From contig JAGZUC010000028.1 of NCBI GenBank assembly GCA_018380195.1, positions 1-30,346 of the forward strand: a stretch of 30,346 nt of DNA, read 5' to 3'. The notes beneath the pieces are model-generated. The model searched no databases. It was not told the origin of the DNA and was given only the letters and a program-made list of their open reading frames with translations. This DNA comes from Collinsella sp. (lineage in GTDB: Bacteria; Actinomycetota; Coriobacteriia; Coriobacteriales; Coriobacteriaceae). The translations under genes were made by a program, and so were the position numbers. Position 1 is the stretch's first letter. Every line of letters begins with the position of its first letter. Positions 1-7,730 of this stretch are shown in pieces.

Positions 1-30
1 CGGCCGGTCCGGCCCTCAGGGTATCGGGTT

Positions 31-66
31 CCCATATTCATCCGTACATGTGCGGATGAATATGGG
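31..66. repeat. 36-bp near-perfect palindrome
   Basis: Arms at 31-44 and 53-66 are 14-bp perfect inverted repeats around TACATGTG; counting the centre, only one of 18 symmetric pairs mismatches. A further half-site CGGATGAA at 74-81 repeats the right arm (53-60) in the same direction exactly 21 bp away, about two helical turns. No T-tract follows either arm, so an operator is at least as likely as a terminator. The gene it would serve probably lies left of the window. No function is established. Confidence 0.7.
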
Positions 67-118
67 AGGTGTTCGGATGAAGTTGATATTCAAGGCCAAA
101 AAGACTGGGTATTGGGCG

Positions 119-146
119 TTGACAGTTGGCGAGCCGTAGGTAAAAT
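119..146 (+). promoter_or_regulatory. Promoter of tRNA-Ala
   Basis: A perfect -35 TTGACA (119-124), a 16-bp spacer and a -10 TAAAAT (141-146) place the transcription start 7-9 bases past the -10, shortly before the tRNA at 160. An 11-bp inverted repeat, AAGTTGATATT at 80-90 and AATATCAACTT at 144-154, overlaps the -10 and could be a regulatory site. Confidence 0.8.
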
Positions 147-159
147 ATCAACTTGTCCT

Positions 160-232
160 GGGGACGTAGCTCAGTTGGGAGAGCGCTGCCGTCGCATGGC
201 AGAGGCCGAGGGTTCGACTCCCTTCGTCTCCA
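160..232 (+). tRNA. tRNA-Ala (anticodon CGC)
   Basis: The sequence folds as a cloverleaf: acceptor 160-166 with 225-231, D-stem GCTC/GAGC, anticodon stem CTGCC/GGCAG around loop GTCGCAT, and a T-arm with TTCGACT. The anticodon CGC reads GCG (Ala). The third acceptor pair is G-T, the G3:U70 wobble that alanyl-tRNA synthetase recognises. The discriminator is A232. The 3' CCA is not encoded (ACCC follows) and must be added after transcription. Confidence 0.96.
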
Positions 233-246
233 CCCTTGGATTTGAT

Positions 247-278
247 AAGCCGCTGACATTGTGTCGGCGGCTTTTTTT
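247..278 (+). terminator. Rho-independent terminator after tRNA-Ala
   Basis: A 12-bp stem with one G-T pair (AAGCCGCTGACA with TGTCGGCGGCTT) and a 3-nt loop is followed by a run of T. It ends the tRNA transcript just before the next gene's ribosome binding site. Confidence 0.85.
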
Positions 279-296
279 AAAAGAAAGGGCTGTACC

Positions 297-755
297 ATGG
301 CCGAGCTTGAGTCCCAACCACTGTCTGCCGAGGAACGCGCCGAGTTGGAAGAGCTCCGCGCCGAGAAAGCTCGTCGCGAGGCCCAGGAAGAGGCACGCCG
401 CGAGCGTGAGGAGCTGGCTGCCCTGCGTGCCGAGCGTGCGAAGGCCGAGGAGGCTGCTGCGAAGGGCGCAGCCGTACCGGCGCCTGCGCCCGCACCCAAG
501 CCCGCCCCTGCGAAGCCTGCACCTGCCGCGCACAAACCTCAGCCTAAAAAGGCCGCTCGTCCCAAGTCCGTCGATCCCAAGCCGAGCCGCGACGAGATGA
601 GCTTTGCCCAGCGCATGGTTACCTCCAAGGAGCCTACGGGCGAGAACGAGATCCCTGGCATGGCGCCGGCTCAAAAAATCATCATTGTCCTTGCCCTCAT
701 CGCGTTTGTCATCTTTATGGGCTACACGATCCTGACCAGCATGGGTCTGCACTAG
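297..755 (+). CDS. Small C-tail-anchored coiled-coil protein, unknown function
   Basis: I do not recognise a named family in this 152-residue protein. About residues 1-65 are a highly charged Glu/Arg/Ala helix that should form a coiled coil. About residues 66-105 are a Pro/Ala/Lys-rich linker with PAPAPAPKPAP-type repeats. A single hydrophobic segment (about residues 128-150, IIIVLALIAFVIFMGYTIL) sits at the very C-terminus, so the charged part should face the cytoplasm. The ATG at 297 is chosen because AAAGGG lies just upstream; an in-frame upstream extension (from 261) would run through the tRNA-Ala terminator. It lies 82 bp before pncB on the same strand, but nothing links the two functionally. 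Such architecture suits a membrane-associated scaffold, which is inference only. Confidence 0.75.
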   Translation: MAELESQPLSAEERAELEELRAEKARREAQEEARREREELAALRAERAKAEEAAAKGAAVPAPAPAPKPAPAKPAPAAHKPQPKKAARPKSVDPKPSRDEMSFAQRMVTSKEPTGENEIPGMAPAQKIIIVLALIAFVIFMGYTILTSMGLH

Positions 756-836
756 CCTGTTCGCGCTGGGCTCCATGCCCGCACGCCCGCCTCGCCAACC
801 CTCAACCTCTGCACAACGCATCCGAAAGGTCGCCCC

Positions 837-2342
837 ATGGCTTTGACCGATATCTCTCATCCCACCGACATTGCAATGCTCACCGATCTGTACGAGCTCA
901 CTATGGCCCAGGGCCTGTGGGAGAGCGGCAAGGCCAATGAGCAGGGTTGTTTTACCGCGTTTTACCGCGACCATCCCTTTGGCAGCGCCTATGCCGTCAT
1001 GTGCGGCACCGCCGAACTGCCCGAGCTGGTCGAGAATCTGCGCTTTACGCCCGAGGACATCGACTACCTCGCCTCGCTCCAGGCCCCTGCCGGCGGCGCG
1101 ATGTTCAAGCCTGGATTCCTCGACTACCTGCGTGATTTTCGTGCGCATGTAAACATCGACGCCGTTCCCGAAGGCGAGCTCGTCTTTCCGCGCGAGCCCA
1201 TGGTGCGCGTCACCGGCCCCGCGCTGGAGTGCCAGCTGCTCGAGACGGCGCTGCTCAACATCGTCGGGTTCCAGACGCTTGTCGCCACCAAGACGGCGCG
1301 CGTGGTGCTCGCCGCCGACGGTCGCCCCGTGGCGGAGTTTGGCCTGCGCCGAGCCCAGGGTCCCGATGGCGGCCTGGCCGTTGCGCGCGCGAGCTACGTT
1401 GCCGGCTGCTCCTCTACGTCCAATGTGCTCGCCGGCCGCCGCTACGGTATTCCCGTCTTTGGCACGCATGCTCACAGCTGGGTGATGAGCTTCGATTCCG
1501 AGCTCGAGGCCTTCCGTGCCTTTGCCAAATCGAGCCCCAAGAACTGCACGCTGCTCATCGACACCTATGACGTGCGCGAGGGCTGTGAACATGCCATTAC
1601 GGTTGCCAAGGAGATGGAAGCGGTGGGCGAGCGCTTGTCGGCCATTCGCATTGACTCCGGCGACCTCGCCAAGCTCTCCAAGTATGTTCGCGGCCGTTTT
1701 GATGCCGAGGGCCTGCCCTATGTGGGGATCTCGGTTTCTAACGATCTGGATGAGTACACGATTCAGTCGCTGCTCGACCAGGGCGCGCCCATCGACAGCT
1801 TTGGCGTGGGTACCAAGCTTGCGACCTGCTATGACCAGCCGGCGCTGGGCGGCGTGTACAAGCTTTCCGCCCGCCGTGCGAGCGAGGCAGATCCATGGAC
1901 GCCGGTGGTCAAGCTCTCCGAGCAGCCCTACAAGCGCACGATCCCGGGTGTGCAACGCGTGCGCCGTTATTACGACGGCTTTGGCGGCCCGGTCTGCGAC
2001 ATGATCTACGACGAGGACCATCTGGCGGGGGAGGGCGCCGCGCGCGGCAATACCCTCGTGGCCGTGAATGATGCCGCCTTGGTGACCGACGTGTCCGAAC
2101 TTGAGTATCGCGAGCTGCTGGTGCCGATCGTGCGCGATGGCAGTGCGGTGGCTCCGCGTGAGAGCATCCAGGACGCGCGCGAGCGCTGTGCTTGGGCGCT
2201 CGATCATCTGGACGCAGCTTTCAAGCGCTTCCTGTACCCGCAGACCTATGTGGTGGGCATGGAGCAGGGCCTGGCTCAGGTGCGCGACGAGCTCGTGCGC
2301 AAGAACATGGCCGCGGCTTCTGCCTTTCCCTGGGCTCACTAA
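837..2342 (+). CDS. pncB: Nicotinate phosphoribosyltransferase
   Basis: The 501-residue enzyme joins nicotinate to PRPP to form nicotinate mononucleotide in the cytosolic NAD salvage (Preiss-Handler) pathway. The N-terminus (DLYELTMAQGLW, about residues 17-28) is typical of the family, and GTHAHSW at 209-215 carries the His expected at the phosphorylated active-site position. Later come RIDSGDLAKLS and the GVGTKL phosphate-binding segment. Length fits the long bacterial/NAPRT type. The start at 837 follows GAAAGG. No terminator is evident between this gene and proB 79 bp downstream; that gap holds a GC-rich imperfect hairpin. The NAD biosynthetic genes nadA and nadC are not in the window, so salvage here stands alone. 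Confidence 0.95.
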   Translation: MALTDISHPTDIAMLTDLYELTMAQGLWESGKANEQGCFTAFYRDHPFGSAYAVMCGTAELPELVENLRFTPEDIDYLASLQAPAGGAMFKPGFLDYLRDFRAHVNIDAVPEGELVFPREPMVRVTGPALECQLLETALLNIVGFQTLVATKTARVVLAADGRPVAEFGLRRAQGPDGGLAVARASYVAGCSSTSNVLAGRRYGIPVFGTHAHSWVMSFDSELEAFRAFAKSSPKNCTLLIDTYDVREGCEHAITVAKEMEAVGERLSAIRIDSGDLAKLSKYVRGRFDAEGLPYVGISVSNDLDEYTIQSLLDQGAPIDSFGVGTKLATCYDQPALGGVYKLSARRASEADPWTPVVKLSEQPYKRTIPGVQRVRRYYDGFGGPVCDMIYDEDHLAGEGAARGNTLVAVNDAALVTDVSELEYRELLVPIVRDGSAVAPRESIQDARERCAWALDHLDAAFKRFLYPQTYVVGMEQGLAQVRDELVRKNMAAASAFPWAH

Positions 2343-2421
2343 TTCCTTGGGCGGTAGGGGCGAGTCACGCTCCCTTGGCCGCCAGCTCGGCCGTTCGCTG
2401 AACAGTTGATTGGTTTGACGT

Positions 2422-3549
2422 ATGACGACTTCTTATAAAACGATGGTGGTAAAGATCGGTTCGTCCACGGTGGTGGGCGCCGATGGCAAGGTCAACCGCG
2501 CCTTTATCGGCGGACTTGCCGATCAAGCCGCAGCGCTGCGCAAGCTCGGCTGGCGTCTGGTCGTGGTGAGCTCGGGCGCTATTGCCTGTGGCTATCCCGT
2601 GTTGGGCTTCGACCGCAAGCCGGTCGGCGACCTTCCGAGCCTGCAGGCCTGCGCCTCGGCTGGTCAGTGCATCATCTCGTCGGCCTACGACGAGGAGTTC
2701 CATGCGCGCGACCTGCTCACCTCGCTCGTACTGCTCACGCGCCACGACACGGCCCGCCGCACGTCCTACCTGCATGCACGCGACGCCCTGCTGCGCCTGG
2801 TGGAGCTGGGCGTGGTGCCGGTCGTCAACGAGAACGATACCGTCACCGTCGACGAGATCAAGTTTGGCGACAACGACACGCTGGCGGCGCTTGTGAGCTG
2901 CCTGGTTTCTGCCGATCTGTGCGTGACGCTCTCGGACATCGATGGCCTCTATACCGCCAATCCGCACGAGGACCCCACGGCCGAGTTTGTTCCTGTCGTG
3001 CATAAGATCGATGCCAAGATTATTGCCTCGGCGGGTGATTCTTCCACATCGGTGGGCACGGGCGGCATGATTACCAAGATCCGCGCGAGCCGCATCCTGA
3101 TGACGGCGGGCATTCAGAGCGTGATTTGCTCGGGCGAGGAGCCCGATGCGCTCGTGCGCCTCGCCCGCGGCGAGAGCGTGGGCACGCTGTTCGATCCGCC
3201 GGCGGAGCGTCTGGACATCGCACCCCGCAAGCTGTGGATCGCACTGGGCGACAAGGCGCATGGCTCGGTGACGGTCGATGATGGTGCTGCGAAGGCGCTG
3301 GTCAGCCGTGGCTCTTCCCTGCTTGCGGTGGGTATTCGCGAGGTCGATGGCCAGTTTGCCGAGGGCGATGTGCTCGACGTGTGCGACCCGAGCGGTATGG
3401 TTGTCGCCCGCGGTATCGCCGAGGCCGATTCGGACGTGCTGGAACTTGCTGCCGGTCGCCGCCAGGACCAGATCGCCAGCAACCGCCTGCTGGCAGACCT
3501 GGCCGAGAAGCCGGCGATACACAGGGATAACTTGATCGTATTTGCATAA
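2422..3549 (+). CDS. proB: Glutamate 5-kinase with PUA domain
   Basis: This enzyme phosphorylates glutamate with ATP, the first step of proline synthesis. The 375-residue protein has an amino-acid-kinase domain (VVKIGSSTVV near residue 9, VSSGAIACG near 50, NENDTV and KFGDNDTLAA near 140-155, then GTGGMITKI) and a C-terminal PUA domain from about residue 280, as in E. coli ProB, where feedback by proline is known. The ATG at 2422 has no good Shine-Dalgarno sequence; the start is chosen because it gives the standard N-terminus. Its partner proA lies 1.6 kb downstream, separated by an opposite-strand hydrolase gene, so proB and proA are not one operon. Confidence 0.95.
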   Translation: MTTSYKTMVVKIGSSTVVGADGKVNRAFIGGLADQAAALRKLGWRLVVVSSGAIACGYPVLGFDRKPVGDLPSLQACASAGQCIISSAYDEEFHARDLLTSLVLLTRHDTARRTSYLHARDALLRLVELGVVPVVNENDTVTVDEIKFGDNDTLAALVSCLVSADLCVTLSDIDGLYTANPHEDPTAEFVPVVHKIDAKIIASAGDSSTSVGTGGMITKIRASRILMTAGIQSVICSGEEPDALVRLARGESVGTLFDPPAERLDIAPRKLWIALGDKAHGSVTVDDGAAKALVSRGSSLLAVGIREVDGQFAEGDVLDVCDPSGMVVARGIAEADSDVLELAAGRRQDQIASNRLLADLAEKPAIHRDNLIVFA

Positions 3550-3550
3550 A

Positions 3551-3592
3551 GAAAGACAGCGCTGCGGATCGTTTCCCGCAGCGCTGTCTTTC
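3551..3592. terminator. Strong bidirectional hairpin between convergent genes
   Basis: Arms 3551-3567 and 3576-3592 are a perfect 17-bp inverted repeat with an 8-nt loop, starting one base after the proB stop. The arms end in AAAG/CTTT, and TTTATGC follows on the minus strand, so it may stop transcription from both proB and the opposing hydrolase gene. Confidence 0.8.
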
Positions 3593-3594
3593 TC

Positions 3595-3639
3595 GTGCCG
3601 GCACCTGGGGACGTTTCTTTTGTGCCGGCAGGTGGGGAC
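3595..3639. repeat. Pair of 18-bp direct repeats, GTGCCGGCA..TGGGGAC
   Basis: Two copies of GTGCCGGCA-SS-TGGGGAC lie at 3595-3612 and 3622-3639, 27 bp apart, differing only at the two S positions. Each contains the palindrome TGCCGGCA. They sit between the hairpin after proB and the stop of the hydrolase gene. The GGTGCC and GTCCCC words also occur in the hairpins at 6481 and 7191, suggesting related intergenic elements. Confidence 0.7.
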
Positions 3640-3648
3640 ACTCCTTTG

Positions 3649-5067
3649 CTAGAAGATTCGGCGCAGGTCTCCGCGGTTGAGGGCCTCGTCGAAGAGGTGC
3701 TTGAATACCACGCTGCCGTGCAGGCCGTCGTGCTCGAACTCGTTGGTCACCCAGGCATGCGAGTTGCCCACGCGGCTGAGCGTATCAAGCTGCAGGCCCG
3801 AATCCACGTACATGTCGTCGAAATACACCGCGGCCTGGAGCGGCACTTCGTTGTAGGCCAGGCGCTGCGGGTCGTAGATCTTGTCCCAGCTGGTGTCTTC
3901 CATCAGCAGGTCCATGGCGGGCTTGAAGGGCTTGAGCTCGGGCATCTGCTCGAACATCCACGGGAACATGGCCTCGCCGGTAAACATGAGCGGGCGCGCG
4001 AGGGTGTCGAACTCGGTGCGGTGAGCCTTCTCTTCAGCCGCGGCCCAGCCAATGGGCATAGTGTCACCGTCGGCGTATATGAACTCCTGCAGCGTCCAGT
4101 ACAGCGGATTCGTGCGCGTGTTGGTGCGCTCGAAGGCGCGCATCAAAAAGCTGTCAGATACCGAGGCGTCGCAGGTCAGCGTGCCGTCGCCATCAACAAA
4201 AGCGTGATCGATAATCCAATGCATGCGTTCAAAGCTCGGCTTCATGCCAAAGTCGCTGCCCATGAGCTGTAGGCGCTCGACTGTCATCGGCGAGCCGTCG
4301 GGCAGCACGGGCTTCTGGGCTTCGAGCGCATCGGCCAGGGCTGCCACGCGCTCGACGTCAGCGGGGTAGCGGTCATAATACTGCTGCGTCTTGGCGGCCA
4401 TGCGCGGGAAGGTGTGCGCGTAGACCTCGCTTGCGCTCGCCGGCACGTGGGGGATTCCGCCGCAGGTAAAGCTCGCCGCCACGCCCTCGGGGAAGAGCGA
4501 CAGGTAGCTCAGCGTCAAAAAACCGCCGTAGCTTTGGCCGAGCGTGACCCACGGCTTGCCTCCAAAGCCCACTAGGCGCAGGTACTCAAAATCGCGCACG
4601 ATGGAGCTGGCGAGGTGGCGCTTGAGGTAGTCCGCCTGCGAGCGGGCCGCATTGGCGCCTGCTGCCTCGGCGCGATCGCCCAAGGCGGCAATCGTGCGCC
4701 CGTCCACGCAGCTGCTGCGTCCGGTGCCGCGCTGGTCGGGAAGGACCACGCGGAAGTGCTTGACGGCCTCCTCGATCCAGCCGTCGCTTGTGGGCGTCAG
4801 CGGACGCGGGCTCTCGCCGCCGGGGCCGCCCTGCAAAAACAGGAGCAGTGGCAGATCGTCGTTGATGCGGTCGGGCGCGCAAACCACGCGGTAGAAGAGC
4901 TTGATGCTCTCGGGCGCGCCGGCGATGGGTGCCGGCATAGCGCCGCGGCGCATGGTGCTGCCGACGGCCAGGAGCATCGGCTCCAGGCCGCGCCAGTCAA
5001 GGGGGACGTCGATGCTGTGGTCCTCGACGTAAAGGCCGGGGACGTGGTACGAAGTGATGAGGGCCAT
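3649..5067 (-). CDS. Alpha/beta hydrolase, proline iminopeptidase-like (S33)
   Basis: The 472-residue protein is an alpha/beta-fold serine hydrolase of the S33 type. Visible features are the oxyanion-hole segment QGGPGG (about residues 79-84), DQRGTGRS (111-118), and the nucleophile elbow GQSYGG with Ser179; an Asp in YVDSG and a His in HDGLHGS near the C-terminus would complete the triad. These match proline iminopeptidases, which release N-terminal proline from peptides, but substrate cannot be read from sequence. The start at 5067 follows GGAAG; an upstream in-frame extension is rejected because it would overlap the proA leader. No signal peptide is seen, so it is probably cytosolic. Lying antisense between proB and proA, it hints at a shared role in proline supply. 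Confidence 0.85.
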   Translation of the reverse strand: MALITSYHVPGLYVEDHSIDVPLDWRGLEPMLLAVGSTMRRGAMPAPIAGAPESIKLFYRVVCAPDRINDDLPLLLFLQGGPGGESPRPLTPTSDGWIEEAVKHFRVVLPDQRGTGRSSCVDGRTIAALGDRAEAAGANAARSQADYLKRHLASSIVRDFEYLRLVGFGGKPWVTLGQSYGGFLTLSYLSLFPEGVAASFTCGGIPHVPASASEVYAHTFPRMAAKTQQYYDRYPADVERVAALADALEAQKPVLPDGSPMTVERLQLMGSDFGMKPSFERMHWIIDHAFVDGDGTLTCDASVSDSFLMRAFERTNTRTNPLYWTLQEFIYADGDTMPIGWAAAEEKAHRTEFDTLARPLMFTGEAMFPWMFEQMPELKPFKPAMDLLMEDTSWDKIYDPQRLAYNEVPLQAAVYFDDMYVDSGLQLDTLSRVGNSHAWVTNEFEHDGLHGSVVFKHLFDEALNRGDLRRIF

Positions 5068-5179
5068 GTGAGACTTCCGTTCGTTGCGGTGTTTCGGGTT
5101 GACCAATTCTACCGCCGCGGGCGAGGCCATGCGCAAATCGGCTACCATGGTTGCAAACTTCTAGGAGAAAGGGCCGCCC

Positions 5180-6466
5180 ATGTCGGTCGATATAGCCACG
5201 TATGTCTACGATCTTGCCGTTGCCGCCAAGGCAGCGTCGGCCTCGCTTGCCACGGCGAGCGATGAGCAGCGCCAGGAGGCCGTGCGCGCCATGGCCGCAG
5301 CACTGCGCAACGGTGTCGACTCCATCGTCGCCGCCAACGAGCTCGATATGTCCGCTGCGCGCGATGCGGGTACCTCGGCCGGACTGCTCGATCGCCTGCT
5401 GCTGACGCCCGAGCGCGTCGAGGGCATGGCCGCCGGCCTGGAAAAGCTCGCCGAGCTGCCCGATCCCGTGGGCCGCGTGCTCGACCACCGTATACTCGCA
5501 AGCGGCGTGGACCTGACCCGCGTGAGTGTGCCACTGGGTCTGGTCGCCATAGTGTATGAGGCGCGCCCCAACGTGACGGCCGATGCCGCGGGCATCTGCA
5601 TCCGCACCGGCAACGCCTGCATTCTGCGCGGCGGCTCGCTGGCCTATCACTCGTGTGCCATGATTGCCGAGCTGCTGGCCGATGCGCTCGAGGCCAAGGG
5701 CTTCCCGCGCGAGGCCGTGTCGATGATCGAGTCCACCGACCGCGAGGCCACTGGCGAGCTCATGAAGCTCCGCGGTGTCGTCGACGTGCTCATTCCGCGC
5801 GGCGGTGCAGGCCTGATCCAGCGCTGCGTGCGCGAGTCGCTTGTGCCGGTGATCGAGACGGGCACTGGCAACTGCCACATCTACGTGCATGAATCCGCCG
5901 ACTTTGATAAGGCGCTCAACATTATCGTTAATGCCAAGACCCAGCGCGTAGGCGTGTGCAATGCCGCCGAGTCGCTGCTGGTCGACCGTGCCGTGGCAGA
6001 TTCGTTTTTGCCGGCGGTCGTTGCCGTGCTGCACGACCACGGCGTGCTCATTCACGGCGACGAGGCCACGTGCGCCGCATGCGCCGACGCTGGGCTTGCC
6101 GAGGGTGACAACTACGTCGCCGCGACTGAGGAGGACTGGGGTCGCGAGTACCTGGCGCTCGAGATGAGCGTGAAGGTCGTGGCAAACGAGGACGAGGCCA
6201 TCGCACACATCAACCGCTACGGCACGATGCACTCCGAGGCCATCGTTGCCGAGGACACGGATGCTTGCGAGTGCTTCCTGGATGCGGTCGATGCCTCGGC
6301 CGTGTACGCCAACGCCAGCACGCGCTTCACCGACGGCGGCGAGTTTGGCCTGGGCGCCGAGATCGGCATCTCGACCCAAAAACTCCACGCCCGTGGCCCC
6401 TTTGCCGCCGAGGCCCTCACCACCTACAAATACAAGCTCCGCGGCACCGGCCAGGTCCGCCCCTAA
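5180..6466 (+). CDS. proA: Gamma-glutamyl phosphate reductase
   Basis: This NADPH-dependent enzyme reduces glutamyl-5-phosphate to glutamate-5-semialdehyde, the second step of proline synthesis, using the product of ProB. The 428-residue length is typical. The aldehyde-dehydrogenase-type catalytic cysteine is Cys260 in RVGVCNAAE. Further family signatures are YEARPNVTADA (about 125-135), GNACILRGG (about 147-155) and, late, ALTTYKY. The start at 5180 follows AGGAGAAAGG. The divergent hydrolase gene begins 112 bp to the left, so the short spacer must hold both promoters. proC, the last gene of the pathway, is not in this window. Confidence 0.95.
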   Translation: MSVDIATYVYDLAVAAKAASASLATASDEQRQEAVRAMAAALRNGVDSIVAANELDMSAARDAGTSAGLLDRLLLTPERVEGMAAGLEKLAELPDPVGRVLDHRILASGVDLTRVSVPLGLVAIVYEARPNVTADAAGICIRTGNACILRGGSLAYHSCAMIAELLADALEAKGFPREAVSMIESTDREATGELMKLRGVVDVLIPRGGAGLIQRCVRESLVPVIETGTGNCHIYVHESADFDKALNIIVNAKTQRVGVCNAAESLLVDRAVADSFLPAVVAVLHDHGVLIHGDEATCAACADAGLAEGDNYVAATEEDWGREYLALEMSVKVVANEDEAIAHINRYGTMHSEAIVAEDTDACECFLDAVDASAVYANASTRFTDGGEFGLGAEIGISTQKLHARGPFAAEALTTYKYKLRGTGQVRP

Positions 6467-6480
6467 CGCCCGCGCAAACA

Positions 6481-6517
6481 AAAACCACCACAAAGGTGCC
6501 TGTCCCCTTTGTGGTGG
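6481..6517. repeat. Portable hairpin, copy 1
   Basis: Arms CCACCACAAAGG (6485-6496) and CCTTTGTGGTGG (6506-6517) are perfect 12-bp inverted repeats around loop TGCCTGTCC. On the minus strand the stem is followed by TTTTTGTTT, so it can terminate the HD gene, whose stop is about 20 bp away. It is identical over 37 nt, loop included, to the element at 7191-7227. Loop identity is not needed for termination and suggests a mobile or gene-converted repeat. Confidence 0.85.
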
Positions 6518-6536
6518 ATTTAGGTGGCGTTGACGG

Positions 6537-7136
6537 TTAGGCCTGGAAGGTATCTCGGTCGGGGGCGAAGGACTGCATGGCCGCGATCGTGCGGTCAAAG
6601 AGCTCGGGGAGCTCCCAGCCCAACATCTCGGCGCCCTGCGAAATCACGTCGCGCGAGCAGCCGGCGGCAAAGCGTTTGTCCTTGAACTTCTTCTTGAGCG
6701 ACTTGGTCGTAAAGTCCATAACGCTCTTGCTCGGGCGCATGATGACTGCAGCGCCGATCAGACCGGTGAGCTCATCGCAGGCAAACAAGATCTTTTCCAT
6801 CTGCAGCTCGGGCTTGGGCAGCGAGGTGTTGAAGTCGGACGTGTGCGTCTGGATGGCGCGAATGAGCTCGGGAGACGCACCTTCGCCCTCAAGAATCTCG
6901 GCAGCATAGATGGTGTGGTTCATGGGGTCGTCCTCATGCTCCTCCCAATCCAGGTCGTGCAGCAGACCGACGATGCCCCAAAACTCCTCGTTCTCGGGGT
7001 CGAACTCGCGCGCAAAGTAGCGCATAGTGCCCTCGACCGTCTCGCCATGGGTGATGTGGAACGGGTCCTTGTTGTGCTCGTTGAGCAGTTCGAACGCGCG
7101 GTCGCGGGTGATTCCGGCGGTAAGTGGCTCTGCCAT
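6537..7136 (-). CDS. HD-domain phosphohydrolase-like protein
   Basis: The 199-residue protein has an HD-superfamily core: His30 in HITHG, the His60-Asp61 pair in LLHDLDWEEHEDDP, and downstream His residues (MNHT and QTHTSD) that can complete a metal site. Such proteins are metal-dependent phosphohydrolases acting on nucleotides or phosphoesters; the substrate is not predictable here. A basic KKKFKDKRF patch follows the core. The start at 7136 has a good AAGGAG. No transmembrane segment or signal peptide is visible. The gene is bracketed by two identical 37-nt hairpins (6481-6517 and 7191-7227), which may insulate it as its own transcription unit. Confidence 0.85.
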   Translation of the reverse strand: MAEPLTAGITRDRAFELLNEHNKDPFHITHGETVEGTMRYFAREFDPENEEFWGIVGLLHDLDWEEHEDDPMNHTIYAAEILEGEGASPELIRAIQTHTSDFNTSLPKPELQMEKILFACDELTGLIGAAVIMRPSKSVMDFTTKSLKKKFKDKRFAAGCSRDVISQGAEMLGWELPELFDRTIAAMQSFAPDRDTFQA

Positions 7137-7190
7137 AAGAGACTCCTTGTGCTCGTGGGTATCGATAAGAATGAATACTACTAGAACAAG

Positions 7191-7231
7191 AAAACCACCA
7201 CAAAGGTGCCTGTCCCCTTTGTGGTGGTTTT
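7191..7231. repeat. Portable hairpin, copy 2
   Basis: Arms 7191-7206 and 7216-7231 are perfect 16-bp inverted repeats around loop TGCCTGTCC. The left 37 nt are identical to 6481-6517. It lies 13 bp past the stop of the CarD-family gene on the minus strand and ends with TTTTCTTGTT in that direction, so it can serve as its intrinsic terminator. It also has TTTTT on the plus side. Confidence 0.88.
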
Positions 7232-7244
7232 TGGCGCGGATGGG

Positions 7245-7730
7245 TTAGTTGAGGGCGGCTTGGGCTAGGCGGGCTTCGGCGGCCTCCTCGGTGACGCCCA
7301 AGGCCACGGCGAACTCCTCGATGGAGCGGCGTTTGGCCTCCTTGAGTACGCGCATGTAGTAGGAGCTGGGTTTTTTATCAGCTTCCTCGGCCTGGCGAAT
7401 GCGGTGCATCATGGTCTTTGCCACGCGGACCGTCTCGGGCGCGCCCAGCTTGAGCTGCTGCTTAAAGTGCGTCTCTTCAAGTGAACTGTTGCGCTCGGTA
7501 AAAGTGTCGCACTCCAGCTCGTCATAGTGGCTCAGCAGGTGCTCGGCATCTTGCTGCGAGATGGCGGCGTGCAAACGGTCGGCCTGCGCCACGGGGTACA
7601 TGAGGATCGTCTGCGCATGTCCCTGCTTGGTCTCGAGCAGTAGCATGGGCTGCGGTGTGTCGTCCCTAAAACCGACGACGGTGCAGACTCCCTGACCCGG
7701 ATGAATGACGTGTTGACCGATTGAGAACAT
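7245..7730 (-). CDS. CarD-family transcriptional regulator
   Basis: The 161-residue protein begins MFSIGQHVIHPGQGVCTVVGF, the characteristic start of the CarD/TRCF RNA-polymerase interaction domain (about residues 1-60). It is followed by a helical region (about 70-160) with SSYYMRVLKEAKRR, as in CarD proteins that contact promoter DNA. In mycobacteria CarD binds the beta subunit and stabilises open complexes at housekeeping and rRNA promoters. The start at 7730 follows GGAGGT. An imperfect palindrome ATACGAATTTACGTAT (7745-7760) lies just upstream of the ribosome binding site and could be an operator. It is a shorter relative of Mfd-type domains, with no helicase part. Confidence 0.9.
   Translation of the reverse strand: MFSIGQHVIHPGQGVCTVVGFRDDTPQPMLLLETKQGHAQTILMYPVAQADRLHAAISQQDAEHLLSHYDELECDTFTERNSSLEETHFKQQLKLGAPETVRVAKTMMHRIRQAEEADKKPSSYYMRVLKEAKRRSIEEFAVALGVTEEAAEARLAQAALN

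Noticed and set aside
171..2339. Minus-strand 722-codon open frame antisense to pncB
   Set aside because: It mirrors the third-codon GC bias of pncB and continues across the tRNA-Ala; it has no ribosome binding site or family resemblance.
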